From a virus: a DNA stretch of 46,222 nucleotides. Below, one piece after another: positions 9,101-16,947 of the stretch. Position numbers and translations under genes: made by a program. The notes under the pieces are model-generated. The model was not told the origin of the DNA and made no database searches. It saw nothing but the letters and a program-made list of their open reading frames with translations. The DNA lies in IMG/VR virus record IMGVR_UViG_3300005253_000033, positions 1-46,222 of that record; one strand, given 5' to 3'. Each line of letters begins with the position of its first letter. The stretch's first letter is position 1.

Positions 9101-9406
9101 GAGAAATTGATTGGTGGCTCCGGTCTTCTCGGTATAGGAGATAACTCCGCCGACCCGACGCCGCCCATATAGAACCGGCCAGGCGGGGTCAGCCTGCTTG
9201 AAGTTTAGGAGGACCCCCTGGGCCTGCTGGGAAAAACTGAGGCGACTCGCACCTCGTTGAAGGATGGAGGAGACGCCGCCCAGGACTAAAGCGATGCCGA
9301 ACTTCAAGCCCGCCAGGGTAATGAAGGAGGCGAGGAACGGGCTGACGACCCCCGCGGTTATGAGTCCAGCCCCAAGGGCTATTGCAATAAAGGGCATTAG
9401 TGCCAA
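6146..9406 (-). CDS. Tail tip / host-specificity protein
   Basis: A 1086-residue protein. The first 50 residues are strongly hydrophobic, followed by the beta-rich body typical of phage tail-tip attachment proteins (J-like), with a clear DPAWPVLYGRRRVGG segment near residues 70-90. Residues 867-914 are two 24-residue tandem repeats (GADVTG-x-HS-x-DVD). The last 170 residues form a separate beta-rich domain, a likely receptor-binding head. It lies at the end of the tail operon after the NlpC/P60-like gene. Base composition changes over roughly 5815-7380, suggesting that the C-terminal part was exchanged recently. Confidence 0.85.
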   Translation of the reverse strand: MALMPFIAIALGAGLITAGVVSPFLASFITLAGLKFGIALVLGGVSSILQRGASRLSFSQQAQGVLLNFKQADPAWPVLYGRRRVGGVISYTEKTGATNQFLHTIWTLVGHEVDAIENMYFDGVLIPLDGGGDATGDFAGFVHAEFKLGTDAQTAYTNLVTDSAGKYTADHRQRGRANAYVRLKWDHNKFPAGPPKITFDIRGKKLFDTRTSVTEWSANPALIIRDFLTNPDYGRGVATSFIPDAMVNIAANICDEAVSVLPSGSENRYEIHGRFLTTDDPQIVLKNMAAAMAGTVTRIGDQWQVVAGAWVGPTIGLDENDLRGPVRLQTMVGRRSIFNGIKGLFVSESNFWQPTDFPPVIDAAATTEDGGKRIWREVNYPFTVSVTMAQRLSKIFLKKARQQKTFTAPWNLSAYTLLVGNVAQISFSNWGFTNKNFEVTQLALVVEAAPDGSPLYGVNTQMREIESTVYDWSTTDEGTVTAPDTPVFPGILLFPGDETDGSAGFSLRGVYKPDQLDGGANVGEIEFDKVIGDKAYIIKLPDGTVITTSLRTQMGQAAQDSYTGTVFVIFSKDLVNSVRSLAALRDSHILVVRNNAGAWEYDDNLAWVGFTPVDTDICIFEVERSGNWVSAPTRFIGQELLSHVEAKRILYGDGSTAESLQPDGPGADNTGDRLQSQILPNWNLDIKDTAGKPAGIRGVESITVRDQLEFTDSSETAMRIKGTPDANVGFGFPAIPIDDKQKYRVTIRHRSSATSANGLFLRMQELNTFLPAGKTHVGLATGESIVAVRTGVVDISTANGPMPGTTTIEETFTYIPTAGTKFATFAMLNWTAFTGDYEVEFVQIDIIPKDQDQVPDSGTRFAAAEAGADVTGDHSGDVDALLTQNAPVESGADVTGAHSADVDLDVVPDGSTSMLLNQGTSFPGSPTAEMFFYRTDTEELYQRNTANTAWLLRAGRSIENTADGTTSSPDKTDSTPAVIPEMTITMTPKTTKVLVVFGCTFTTPSAASSENAVQLRVGGVDGGDPRKRTFRFTAAGEKEPLSIVYLFTGLTAGLSVTFAAYWWRISGSGTLRALFNFRSIQVEDII
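6665..6808 (-). repeat. Two 24-residue tandem repeats in tail tip gene
   Basis: Residues 867-890 and 891-914 of the tip protein both begin GADVTG and continue HS-x-DVD. Such repeats usually form a stalk before a receptor-binding domain. They sit at the edge of a stretch with different codon use. Confidence 0.7.
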
Positions 9407-9810
9407 GCCTCCATGTTTATATTTCTGGGCACACCCAACAACATCAGCTCACCGGGACATAGAACATTCTTCCCATCAAGGGCCATAATCCCCAGGGTAT
9501 ACCGGTTCTTATGATTCTTGAATAAGATAATATCACCTCGACCCGCACTCCACATCGGCCTAGATTCCAACCCGAATTTTGCCCAGATACCATACCAATT
9601 TTGCCGGAAGGATTTTCCTCGTCTAATCCTACGCGCACCCATGACCCCCCGATAACCTCGACGACCCTGGGCCAGGTCGACCCCGGTCATAGCCAACCAA
9701 CAATCACACATGAACAAAAAACAGTCATTGGTTCCCAACTCGAACGGTTGCCACCGCCGTTCCTCTATCTTATTGCTGAGCGCCGTAGGCCAATCGTCGT
9801 GACGAATCAT
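9397..9810 (-). CDS. Tail assembly protein, DUF6950 / NlpC-P60-like
   Basis: A 137-residue protein with an N-terminal NDCFLFMCD motif, whose Cys aligns with the catalytic Cys of NlpC/P60-like phage tail peptidases, and an RGDIILF strand characteristic of the DUF6950 group. The usual catalytic His is not obvious, so peptidase activity is uncertain. It overlaps the tip gene by 10 bp, the usual position of lambda K-type proteins. Confidence 0.65.
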   Translation of the reverse strand: MIRHDDWPTALSNKIEERRWQPFELGTNDCFLFMCDCWLAMTGVDLAQGRRGYRGVMGARRIRRGKSFRQNWYGIWAKFGLESRPMWSAGRGDIILFKNHKNRYTLGIMALDGKNVLCPGELMLLGVPRNINMEAWH

Positions 9811-10527
9811 TTAGGTATCAAAGGGCGCACTATCATCCTCATCCTCGTCCTCTCTCTCATCTGCTAAGGCCTGCTCCGCCCCCAGGTTACTAATGGAGGT
9901 AAGCGTCCCGCCGCCTGGGTCCAGTGGACTCTCTACAAATCCGGCCGGTGGACCATCTGGAATAGGGTTCGGTATTCCCCAGATGCCGGTCCAGAGGGAC
10001 GCGATGGCCGTCATAAAGTCAAATCCCTTGTCCAGAGGGTAGTCAAGATGCTGGTCCTCCGGGGTAAACCGGCGTTCGTGCGGCCGATTATCAATCAGCT
10101 CACCCTCCCCGGTGATGGTTACCCGGATGGTCTTTCCCGTATTCTCGATGATGGGAATATCCGGGGAACCCGACCAGCTGTTAAACGGGTCGGCGATAAT
10201 TACCCCCGAGCTATCCTTACCGCCCAACCAAATCTTCATGGTCTTTCCATAGCGAGAATCCGATATGACCCGGGCAGCCATGTTATTCGGGATACCCGAG
10301 AGGGATACCGAAAAGGGTTGAGCCTTGACATCCTGAGACTCAATTATCCGGTCAATATGAAGAAGCTCCCCCGCCCCCGACCAGGTTTCAGAGTTCCAAA
10401 CGATATCACCCAAACCACTCCAAAGCCGTAGGAAATCCGTATCGAATTCAATCTCTACAAATAAAATGGGTCGGACTATCTTTCCGGTAAGCTCGGTAAC
10501 CATCCCGGAGGTTAAATTTCTGGCCAT
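9811..10527 (-). CDS. Baseplate / distal tail protein (DUF2163-like)
   Basis: A 238-residue protein beginning MARNLTSGMVTELTGK and continuing with PILFVEIEF and WSGLGDIVW segments, the pattern of phage proteins between the tape measure and the tip (DUF2163 or baseplate hub type). The ATG overlaps the stop of the upstream gene (TAATG). The C-terminal 18 residues are very acidic (ADEREDEDEDD). Confidence 0.6.
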   Translation of the reverse strand: MARNLTSGMVTELTGKIVRPILFVEIEFDTDFLRLWSGLGDIVWNSETWSGAGELLHIDRIIESQDVKAQPFSVSLSGIPNNMAARVISDSRYGKTMKIWLGGKDSSGVIIADPFNSWSGSPDIPIIENTGKTIRVTITGEGELIDNRPHERRFTPEDQHLDYPLDKGFDFMTAIASLWTGIWGIPNPIPDGPPAGFVESPLDPGGGTLTSISNLGAEQALADEREDEDEDDSAPFDT

Positions 10528-11597
10528 TAGGTAATCGCCTCCACCGCCGAGAGTCCGATGCCGTAAACCTGCGCCCGCCCCACACTCCATCGGGCCGTAT
10601 TGCTCGCTAGACGAAACGTGCCCACCGGATTCACGGTAAAGATTCGAGACGCGTCCTCATGGGGCACCCGAAGATTGGGCCAGACGGTAATCGGGGCCAG
10701 ACCGTCGGCATCCGAGTTAACCTGTTCCAATACCTTATAGAGTCGTTGATCGGTCAGTTCGTCGTCCAATGATGCGCCCCACATATCAATTGGCCCCTCA
10801 GCTACAACCCAAGTCAAACCTGCACCAATAAAAAAACGTAACTCGGTATCTCCTGATACGAACGTACCACTCACAAAGAATTCTGTCCAAGTCGTAGTGA
10901 CTGTAATCGTATTGGTTCCTCTCGTCGTATCACCTTGATTTCTTACTGAGATAGTTATGTCAAAACTACCAGAAGCGGCCTTCAGCCAAACTCGCGCAAT
11001 GAATGTACGATTCGGAATCAATGGCAAACCACTCGTGATAGCTTGCCGAATCCAAGCATTGGTAGCTCCGCCGTCGGGTGTCACACGTTCCGCCTCGGTG
11101 ACGCCGTTCGGGGCAACGATAGTATTAGTAGACGAGGTACATTCATTCTTCAACCAAGTTGCATCATTGAATTCGTTTACCTTGATGAGGTAGTTATGTC
11201 CTACCTGAATATAGTCACCGGGCAATAGAATCCCGTTGATAGATGGGGTCCAACCGAAGGTGGCTATCGTATTTACAGGACTGGTATGCGCCCCGTCGAC
11301 CCCCGGGTTACCCCCACCCGAACCCTGAGGTATCTTATTGGCGAAATCCCCCAACAGAAATTTATTTTCCTTGCCGTTGAGCGATAGAAGAAAGGTCACC
11401 CAGGCCTCAGCCTCGTCCCGCTGCATCGGCGGAATACTTAACCCCATCTGCCATCGCTGGCCCTGGCCAACCTGCACCTGTTCCTGAAGGGTAAACGGTG
11501 AGAGGGTAGAACCCACTACCGATTGACCTACCAGTTCCGCTCGGATAATTCCGTTCCCAGGCGTGGGGGGAAGTACCCTTGGAAAAATAATTGCCAT
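10527..11597 (-). CDS. Distal tail protein with inserted carbohydrate-binding-like domain
   Basis: A 356-residue protein. Residues 1-134 and 286-356 together read as one conserved phage minor-tail protein of about 210 residues; the strand GDYIQVG should continue directly to RLYKVLEQVN. Between them, residues about 135-285 form a beta-sandwich-like domain with carbohydrate-binding-module features (ARVWLKAASG, TITVTTTWTEF, WGASLDD). The inserted stretch is also richer in A/T than its surroundings. The insert probably displays a sugar-binding domain on the tail tip. Family of the core is judged from pattern only. Confidence 0.65.
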   Translation of the reverse strand: MAIIFPRVLPPTPGNGIIRAELVGQSVVGSTLSPFTLQEQVQVGQGQRWQMGLSIPPMQRDEAEAWVTFLLSLNGKENKFLLGDFANKIPQGSGGGNPGVDGAHTSPVNTIATFGWTPSINGILLPGDYIQVGHNYLIKVNEFNDATWLKNECTSSTNTIVAPNGVTEAERVTPDGGATNAWIRQAITSGLPLIPNRTFIARVWLKAASGSFDITISVRNQGDTTRGTNTITVTTTWTEFFVSGTFVSGDTELRFFIGAGLTWVVAEGPIDMWGASLDDELTDQRLYKVLEQVNSDADGLAPITVWPNLRVPHEDASRIFTVNPVGTFRLASNTARWSVGRAQVYGIGLSAVEAIT

Positions 11598-11598
11598 G

Positions 11599-13875
11599 CT
11601 ATCCTCCTCCCCTTAATCTGGCGTCGGCCAGGGTGGCCAGGGACTGGGCCACCGCCTGTTGTTGAAATCTCTTAAACATAGCGGCTACCCTAAACTCTAT
11701 CCCCGGATCGGCCCCTCGGGCATCAATTTGATTGATAATCGTAACGTTCCCTGCCCCCCTCTTTAGGTCGGCGTTAGACACTATGGTACCCGGAACGTCA
11801 GGGACGAATAACTCTCGACCCTTTTCACCCACCTCGACGGGAAAGCCAACCGGGGGCCGACCTCCACCCGCGAAGCCGGGAAGCTTGACCCCGCCAAATA
11901 TCTTGGTAAAGAAATTTTGAAGCGGGATGGTAACCGCGACCCTTAATGCGATTCTGGTAATATCTTGAAAAAGACCCTTCAATACCTCCCTAAAACCCTT
12001 TCCCCCTAGGATAGCATCCTCAAATGCCTGTCCGATGGTATGAGCATAATCCTGCATCGCATCATTGGCCTTAATGGTCGCCCGTTCCATCTCATTTATA
12101 GTTTCTATGGCCTGCGGCCCAGGGCCACCCAGGGTTCTTATGTCGAGTTGGCCCCTTGAAATGGTTGAGGCCAGGGCCTCCCTCTCCTCCCTCTCCTCGC
12201 GCAACCGCTCGATGATTCTCTTGGTGGCCCTTATCTCTCTCTCGATGGCCGGGGGGAGCTTGCTCTTTATCCGAAGTAAATCGTTTACGGAGTCCCGTAC
12301 CTTTTCATAACGGTCCCTAAGTTCTCTTTGCGAGTCTGAATTTTTATCGGTCTTATCCGCAACGTCGTCATTCGCCTTTCCCAAATCCCCAAGTGATTTT
12401 GCCGACTCATCAGCCTGTCTTTTAAGTTCAGCCTGAACTTCTTTTAGGTCAAGTATTCTCTCCTTTACCTTAAGCAAACTGTCTACCGTAGAATTAAGTC
12501 GCTCTACAGTTTTCTCAACGCCGTTCCCGGTGATACCCATGACCTTCGCGAGGGTGGGAAATCTTTCTATAAGTTTTTCTATTACCAGCTGAATTTCTAA
12601 GACTCCAGCCTTGGCCCCTAGGAGAATAAAGACCAGCGACTGCCAACCTTGAACGACGAAGGTCAGGGCCCTTGCGGTTAGGTTCAAGATTATTCGAAGG
12701 CTGTCGGTTCCCCCGCTTATGTCCCCCATTACCAACAGGGCACTTTGAAGGGCGGGGGTAAACTCCTCGTTAAATGACTTGATAAATTCCGTCTGAATCT
12801 TTCGACCGGCAATCGCAACCTGTTCCCCGAACGTAGCAAAAATCTTTTCAGCCGCCCGCGCGGTAACGTTTCCGTCGGCCTGGGCCGCCTCAAGGTCCTC
12901 GATAATTCGAGCAAAGTCACCCGCCTGTTTCCCGGTCAAGGCCAGCACGCCGTTAAGGGCTTCTTGACTTTCAAAGAATTCACCGGCCTTCTCGATATTC
13001 CCACCGGTAATTTCTCCAAGAATCTTTAGGGCACCGACCAGCCCATCCTTAGCGATGACGTCCCTTAGGTCGGCGGCCGTAAGTCCCGCGGCGGCTAGGG
13101 CCTCCCTTGATTTTTCGGTTGGTTTGATGACCGACTTCATAACTTGCTGGAGAGCGGTCACGGCCTCGGAGGTCTTGAATCCCCCGAGGGTAAGGGTGGC
13201 TATCGCCGCGTTAAGTTCGGTTATCTCGATACCGAGAGCCACCGCGTTAGGAATGGCCTTACCTAAGGAGGTGGCAAGCTGTTCCGCCGTGGTCTTACCA
13301 TCTTGAACGGTAGCGAAGAGAACGGAACTAATTTCATTGGCCTCGTCGGCTGACTTACCATATGCGTTCATAATCGTGGTAAGAACGTCTACGGCCACCG
13401 AGGTACTGGTCAACCCGGCCTTAGCGAACAGGGCGGCCTCGGCCACCAGTTTAACGGCCTGGGCGGGTTTAACCCCGGCGGATAATGCCTGATAAAGTCC
13501 CTCGGTTAATTCAGTGGCCGATCCCAGGGCCGGGTCCAGGTCTAGAATCTCCTTCCGAAGATTCTCTAACTGGGCCACCCCCTGCGGGGTCCGAGTATCA
13601 ATCAGGGTAGATACGTTTGCAAAGGCTTTTTCAAAGTCAATGGCGGCGGAGGTCATATCCTTAAAGATCTTTACGATGGCCAAGGCCCCGAAGGCGGCCC
13701 CTACCGTCAAGGCGAGGGACTTGATTCCCTTGAGGGCGGCCCCGAGAGGTCCCCCGAATCCCTTGGCGGCCTTCTTACCGGAGCGCTTGGCCTTTTTCTC
13801 CACGTCGGATAGGGCCTTGTCTACCCCCTTGGTATTACCGAAGAATCTGTAGACTCCATCACCTAAATTTATCAT
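11599..13875 (-). CDS. Tape measure protein
   Basis: A 758-residue protein of the TP901-type phage tail tape measure family. It has a basic N-terminus, a hydrophobic stretch near residues 45-70, an alpha-helical body with LYQALSAGV and IMNAYGKSADEAN segments, a long charged coiled coil (about 460-610) and a Gly-rich end. At about 0.15 nm per residue it predicts a tail near 110 nm. It starts just inside the end of the frameshifted chaperone gene. Confidence 0.92.
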   Translation of the reverse strand: MINLGDGVYRFFGNTKGVDKALSDVEKKAKRSGKKAAKGFGGPLGAALKGIKSLALTVGAAFGALAIVKIFKDMTSAAIDFEKAFANVSTLIDTRTPQGVAQLENLRKEILDLDPALGSATELTEGLYQALSAGVKPAQAVKLVAEAALFAKAGLTSTSVAVDVLTTIMNAYGKSADEANEISSVLFATVQDGKTTAEQLATSLGKAIPNAVALGIEITELNAAIATLTLGGFKTSEAVTALQQVMKSVIKPTEKSREALAAAGLTAADLRDVIAKDGLVGALKILGEITGGNIEKAGEFFESQEALNGVLALTGKQAGDFARIIEDLEAAQADGNVTARAAEKIFATFGEQVAIAGRKIQTEFIKSFNEEFTPALQSALLVMGDISGGTDSLRIILNLTARALTFVVQGWQSLVFILLGAKAGVLEIQLVIEKLIERFPTLAKVMGITGNGVEKTVERLNSTVDSLLKVKERILDLKEVQAELKRQADESAKSLGDLGKANDDVADKTDKNSDSQRELRDRYEKVRDSVNDLLRIKSKLPPAIEREIRATKRIIERLREEREEREALASTISRGQLDIRTLGGPGPQAIETINEMERATIKANDAMQDYAHTIGQAFEDAILGGKGFREVLKGLFQDITRIALRVAVTIPLQNFFTKIFGGVKLPGFAGGGRPPVGFPVEVGEKGRELFVPDVPGTIVSNADLKRGAGNVTIINQIDARGADPGIEFRVAAMFKRFQQQAVAQSLATLADARLRGGG

Positions 13876-14175
13876 TATCTTTTTTCTTTCCTCCGGCCTT
13901 TACGAGCCTGATGCCCGTTCCACCTGCTGAAAATTCTTCAAGAGAAACATAGTTCTTTTTACCTGACCTCAGTTCTGCCCCGTGAATCTTAGCTTGAAAT
14001 TCTCTTTCAGCCACAATCCTCTCACTAAGTTTTTCAAGAAGTAGTTCAAATTTTTCCTCTGTCCAAGTAGCGTTGATATACTCCGGAGTTAGTCCCCATT
14101 CTTTTAGGGCAATTTCATAGACTTGCCCAACACCGGTGCCACGAGGTTCAGCACGCCTTCGAGAAGGTCGAAAAA
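13859..14175 (-). CDS. Tail assembly chaperone, -1 frameshift extension (GT-type)
   Basis: This frame continues the upstream chaperone after a -1 slip in the run at 14170-14179. The extension is about 105 residues (RPSRRRAEPRGTG..., ending in a Lys-rich tail) and includes EIALKEWGLTPEYI, a segment common in T-type extensions. An ATG at 14194 lies in this frame, but it falls inside the upstream gene without a ribosome binding site and is probably chance. The fusion should be a minor product that binds the tape measure, as lambda GT does. Confidence 0.75.
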
Positions 14176-14550
14176 AGGGAAAGCTAGCCGCCATATCTTA
14201 AGAAAGGCCTGCATCAACTCGCCCTCGTTTGCGGTTTTCTCAATAAACTTGCGAGGTAGATTCGGCGCGTAGGCAAAGAACAAATCACTTACGCGCCGAG
14301 GAAAAGATAAAAAGCTGACTTGCATCGCGTCTACAAATTGCTCTGTCTCGTCTTTCCTCTTCAAGAAGGTAAGGAGTCGCGATTCTTTTTTGAACACCTT
14401 CGCGACCCCTTGAAACTCCTTGAAGAATTTTTCCCGCCAGAGATATTGCTGGTTGATGGTCAGGGGTTGAATTTCATATTCCGTACCCCCCAGTGATACC
14501 CTGATAAAAGATTGAAGAATCTTTACATCTTCAGTTCGATTCTTCTCCAT
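14104..14550 (-). CDS. Tail assembly chaperone (G-type)
   Basis: A 148-residue, helical, charged protein between the tail tube and the tape measure, the fixed position of lambda G-like chaperones. It stops at 14104 if no frameshift occurs. The downstream overlapping frame and a slippery run near codon 125 support the G/GT arrangement. Confidence 0.8.
   Translation of the reverse strand: MEKNRTEDVKILQSFIRVSLGGTEYEIQPLTINQQYLWREKFFKEFQGVAKVFKKESRLLTFLKRKDETEQFVDAMQVSFLSFPRRVSDLFFAYAPNLPRKFIEKTANEGELMQAFLKIWRLAFPFFDLLEGVLNLVAPVLGKSMKLP
14170..14179 (-). promoter_or_regulatory. Programmed -1 ribosomal frameshift site
   Basis: On the minus strand the sequence is CCCTTTTTTC. In the reading frame of the chaperone it gives two overlapping X-XXY-YYZ sites, C-CCT-TTT (14179-14173) and T-TTT-TTC (14176-14170). 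The direction needed to enter the downstream frame is exactly -1. Confidence 0.75.
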
Positions 14551-14562
14551 GCCCCCTCCTTT

Positions 14563-15162
14563 CTATGTCGATACGGCGGTCCAGTCGACGAACCTGGCGA
14601 GACGCTCGGTCTTTGCTTTTGAACTGTCGACGATGGCCCGAAACTCAATTGGAATCAAGGTTACCTCATCCTTCTTGTAGGCGTGAGATACCTGGCCGAG
14701 CGATACGGCCTTCCAGACCAAGGCCAGCCTCCAGCCCTGTGTACCGTCGGCGACCGACTCCGGAGACTCCACCTCGAAACCAAGTTGAATTTCATTGATG
14801 GTTCCAGAGCCGAAGGTCAAAATATCCTTGCCCGTAATGCCAGACCCGGCAGACTCTTGTGAAAATGCCGAGGCCGTGATGGCGAGTTTCAGGTTCCGAA
14901 GATCAGCCTCAACTACCGGTACTTGAACCAACAGCTCTTCTCCGGTCAGGATTCTCTTAACCGGCGCCAGTTCCTGGTCCACCTCGATGTCAAGTACCTC
15001 CGGAGTATATTGGAACTCGATGCCACCCTGGGTAAAGCCGACCTCCACCCAACCCCCGGGCCACACCAGGTTGTTGAGGTTCTCATCCGGCGCGGTGGTT
15101 CCTACCGGGGAGGTATAAAACCTTCCCGCTCCGATTAAAATGTTTTGAACATCCGTGCTCAT
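14563..15162 (-). CDS. Major tail tube protein
   Basis: A 199-residue beta-rich protein. The N-terminus carries GVEVGFTQGG-like strands (WVEVGFTQGGIEF), followed by a long central loop and a C-terminal IPIEFRAIVD strand, the pattern of siphovirus tube proteins. It lies between the tail terminator genes and the chaperones. Its abundance fits the separate strong ribosome binding site (GGAGGAAAC). Confidence 0.8.
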   Translation of the reverse strand: MSTDVQNILIGAGRFYTSPVGTTAPDENLNNLVWPGGWVEVGFTQGGIEFQYTPEVLDIEVDQELAPVKRILTGEELLVQVPVVEADLRNLKLAITASAFSQESAGSGITGKDILTFGSGTINEIQLGFEVESPESVADGTQGWRLALVWKAVSLGQVSHAYKKDEVTLIPIEFRAIVDSSKAKTERLARFVDWTAVST

Positions 15163-15174
15163 TTGTTTCCTCCT

Positions 15175-15507
15175 CTATCTCCCGATGGCAATCGCCGCGA
15201 GACTGATGTCGGTTACGGTGTCGATGGTAATTTGAACCTTCCCGTTCACATCATTGAAAAGGCTCTCTTCAAACGGACCGGCCACGTATAAGGTGATAGC
15301 CGCTATGACCTGGGTAATGTTCAGGGAACGTTTGTGGGAACAGGGTACGCTGACGATGGTCACCGTTCCAGTGGGCGTGGTACTACCATCTATGAGAAGA
15401 AGCGTATTCCCGTTATTTGAAAATTCCATTGTACTGGCGGCAGGGGTCAAGGTATATACCGTCGCTGAGGTTCCACCCGATGATTGAACCGGAATATTCG
15501 TTGCCAT
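15175..15507 (-). CDS. Small virion-associated protein, unknown
   Basis: A 110-residue beta-rich protein (repeated Thr/Val/Ile strands, one Cys), placed between the tail terminator and the tube protein. No family recognised. A structural or decoration role is suggested by position. Confidence 0.6.
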   Translation of the reverse strand: MATNIPVQSSGGTSATVYTLTPAASTMEFSNNGNTLLLIDGSTTPTGTVTIVSVPCSHKRSLNITQVIAAITLYVAGPFEESLFNDVNGKVQITIDTVTDISLAAIAIGR

Positions 15508-15519
15508 TCGATTTCCTCC

Positions 15520-15915
15520 TTAATTTTCTCTGAATCGTACTCGGTAAAAACTTAAAACACTGAACCAACCGTTATCCGGGTCTACGATATCTTGACCTAA
15601 GACATCCTCAAAGGCAGTCAGCATAAAGCCGACCCCCGGAATATTTTGGTTGGCCTTTCCATGAAGCGCATCATGCAGGAGTCGACTGGTCTCCCGGGCC
15701 TTCTCGGCATCGGTACCGTGCCAACAAGTAATCTGAAAGGTGGTCTCGATGATTGGAATTTCTCCCAGGACCCTACCATTCGCCACGAATAGATTGATGG
15801 CCGGAAAAGTAGCCGACTGAAGAAGCCGGGGCGTCCAGACGCGCGTGGATACGTTGGCCACCAGGGGGGCGTCCGTGGCTAAGAAGGCAATAAGGGCACG
15901 ATTGACGTCAATCAT
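15520..15915 (-). CDS. Tail terminator / completion protein
   Basis: A 131-residue protein beginning with a short helix and LIAFLATDAPL, then TFPAINLFVANG and a FQITCWHGTDAEKAR helix. This resembles the DUF3168 / gpU-like tail terminators that cap the tube. Position next to the HK97 gp10-like gene supports this. Confidence 0.65.
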   Translation of the reverse strand: MIDVNRALIAFLATDAPLVANVSTRVWTPRLLQSATFPAINLFVANGRVLGEIPIIETTFQITCWHGTDAEKARETSRLLHDALHGKANQNIPGVGFMLTAFEDVLGQDIVDPDNGWFSVLSFYRVRFREN

Positions 15916-15918
15916 CTT

Positions 15919-16254
15919 TTAAACCTCCCCCAATATTTCCTCTAGAATTTTTTCCCGGTTTTTCTCTACCGCGGGTCGAAGGTACGGGCGGGCCGGCATC
16001 TTGGAGGTCCCGACCTCCAGGTACCCTCCATAACCTGACTGAGAAAAGATAGAACCCTCGATGCCGTCCGAGGTCCGCTTCAGTTCGAAATTTATGGACC
16101 GGCGATTATTTCCAAACTCAAATGGAGAATTCTTCACGGCATCCGGAAGTACCTCAAGGAGCATACCCCTTTGAAAGCCGCGTTCGATGGCATCCAGAAA
16201 TTTACCCTTGACCCCCTTACCGAACGTGGTCGTTACCTTCAGGTCCAAAACCAT
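15919..16254 (-). CDS. HK97 gp10-like tail completion protein
   Basis: A 111-residue protein with the signature end of the HK97-gp10 family: GGYLEVGTSKMPARPYLRP near residues 76-95. It stands between the head closure and terminator genes as in HK97 and acts at the head-tail joint. Confidence 0.85.
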   Translation of the reverse strand: MVLDLKVTTTFGKGVKGKFLDAIERGFQRGMLLEVLPDAVKNSPFEFGNNRRSINFELKRTSDGIEGSIFSQSGYGGYLEVGTSKMPARPYLRPAVEKNREKILEEILGEV

Positions 16255-16255
16255 A

Positions 16256-16579
16256 TTATGCCTCCACTAGTTCCAGCTCTAATTCCAGATGATGAACGTG
16301 TCCCGCCGCATCCTCTACGCTCAGAATGTTATAGACTACTGTGGAGATTACTACCCGGTCCTTCTCCGTCACATCCTGAGTCTGTAGAAACAGGGTATGG
16401 GTTGATAACCTCATCTCGCTCTTAACCTTAAATTCCTTGCCCTTTGATTTCTGAATTCGACATTTGGCATTTGCGGCCAAAGAATCCCAGGTTCCCGTAG
16501 GTCGATTATAACTGTCCAGAACCCCCGGATTAAACCGTTCTAGGTTACAGGTAATATTCAACCAGGTCGTAAAGGACAT
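16256..16579 (-). CDS. Head closure / stopper protein
   Basis: A 107-residue beta-barrel-like protein (LNITCNLERF at the N-terminus, DRVVISTVVYNILSVEDAAGH later), the pattern of SPP1 gp16-type head-tail joining proteins. Its start overlaps the connector stop by one base. Confidence 0.7.
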   Translation of the reverse strand: MSFTTWLNITCNLERFNPGVLDSYNRPTGTWDSLAANAKCRIQKSKGKEFKVKSEMRLSTHTLFLQTQDVTEKDRVVISTVVYNILSVEDAAGHVHHLELELELVEA

Positions 16580-16947
16580 CAGCCGCTCCTTAGCAGTCGA
16601 TTCCAGACAATCTTATTGCTGTTCTCCGGGCTTAGGCTTTGTTCTGCGTAACCTACTACCGGGTCAGCCTCCCGCATCTTCGCCGCCGTTGCCAGAAGCA
16701 TCTCTGCCATCTTGGTACCAGTTACGCTATAGTCCCCTATCTTTTCCATCTTAGAGAGCAAAGACGCGCTGGAGGCCATAACCTCCAGGGCAAGCGCCGA
16801 GGCGTGGACGATGTTACTATTTTCATCGGCTAAAAAAACCTGGATTTCTTCATCGTGAAAGATTATATTTGCCGAGTCCGTATCTCCGATTCGACTTCGA
16901 ACCTTTCCCACGTTATCCAATGCCGTGACGTCAAAGGTAAATGACAT
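16579..16947 (-). CDS. Head-tail connector (HK97 gp6 / SPP1 gp15-like)
   Basis: A 122-residue, mostly helical protein with the VRSRIGDTD opening and IFHDEEIQVFLAD, typical of gp6-like adaptors that dock beneath the portal. Confidence 0.75.
   Translation of the reverse strand: MSFTFDVTALDNVGKVRSRIGDTDSANIIFHDEEIQVFLADENSNIVHASALALEVMASSASLLSKMEKIGDYSVTGTKMAEMLLATAAKMREADPVVGYAEQSLSPENSNKIVWNRLLRSG

Noticed and set aside
14104-14194. Independent start of the chaperone extension at the ATG at 14194
   Set aside because: The ATG has no ribosome binding site, while the slippery run just after it is in the correct frame for a -1 shift.
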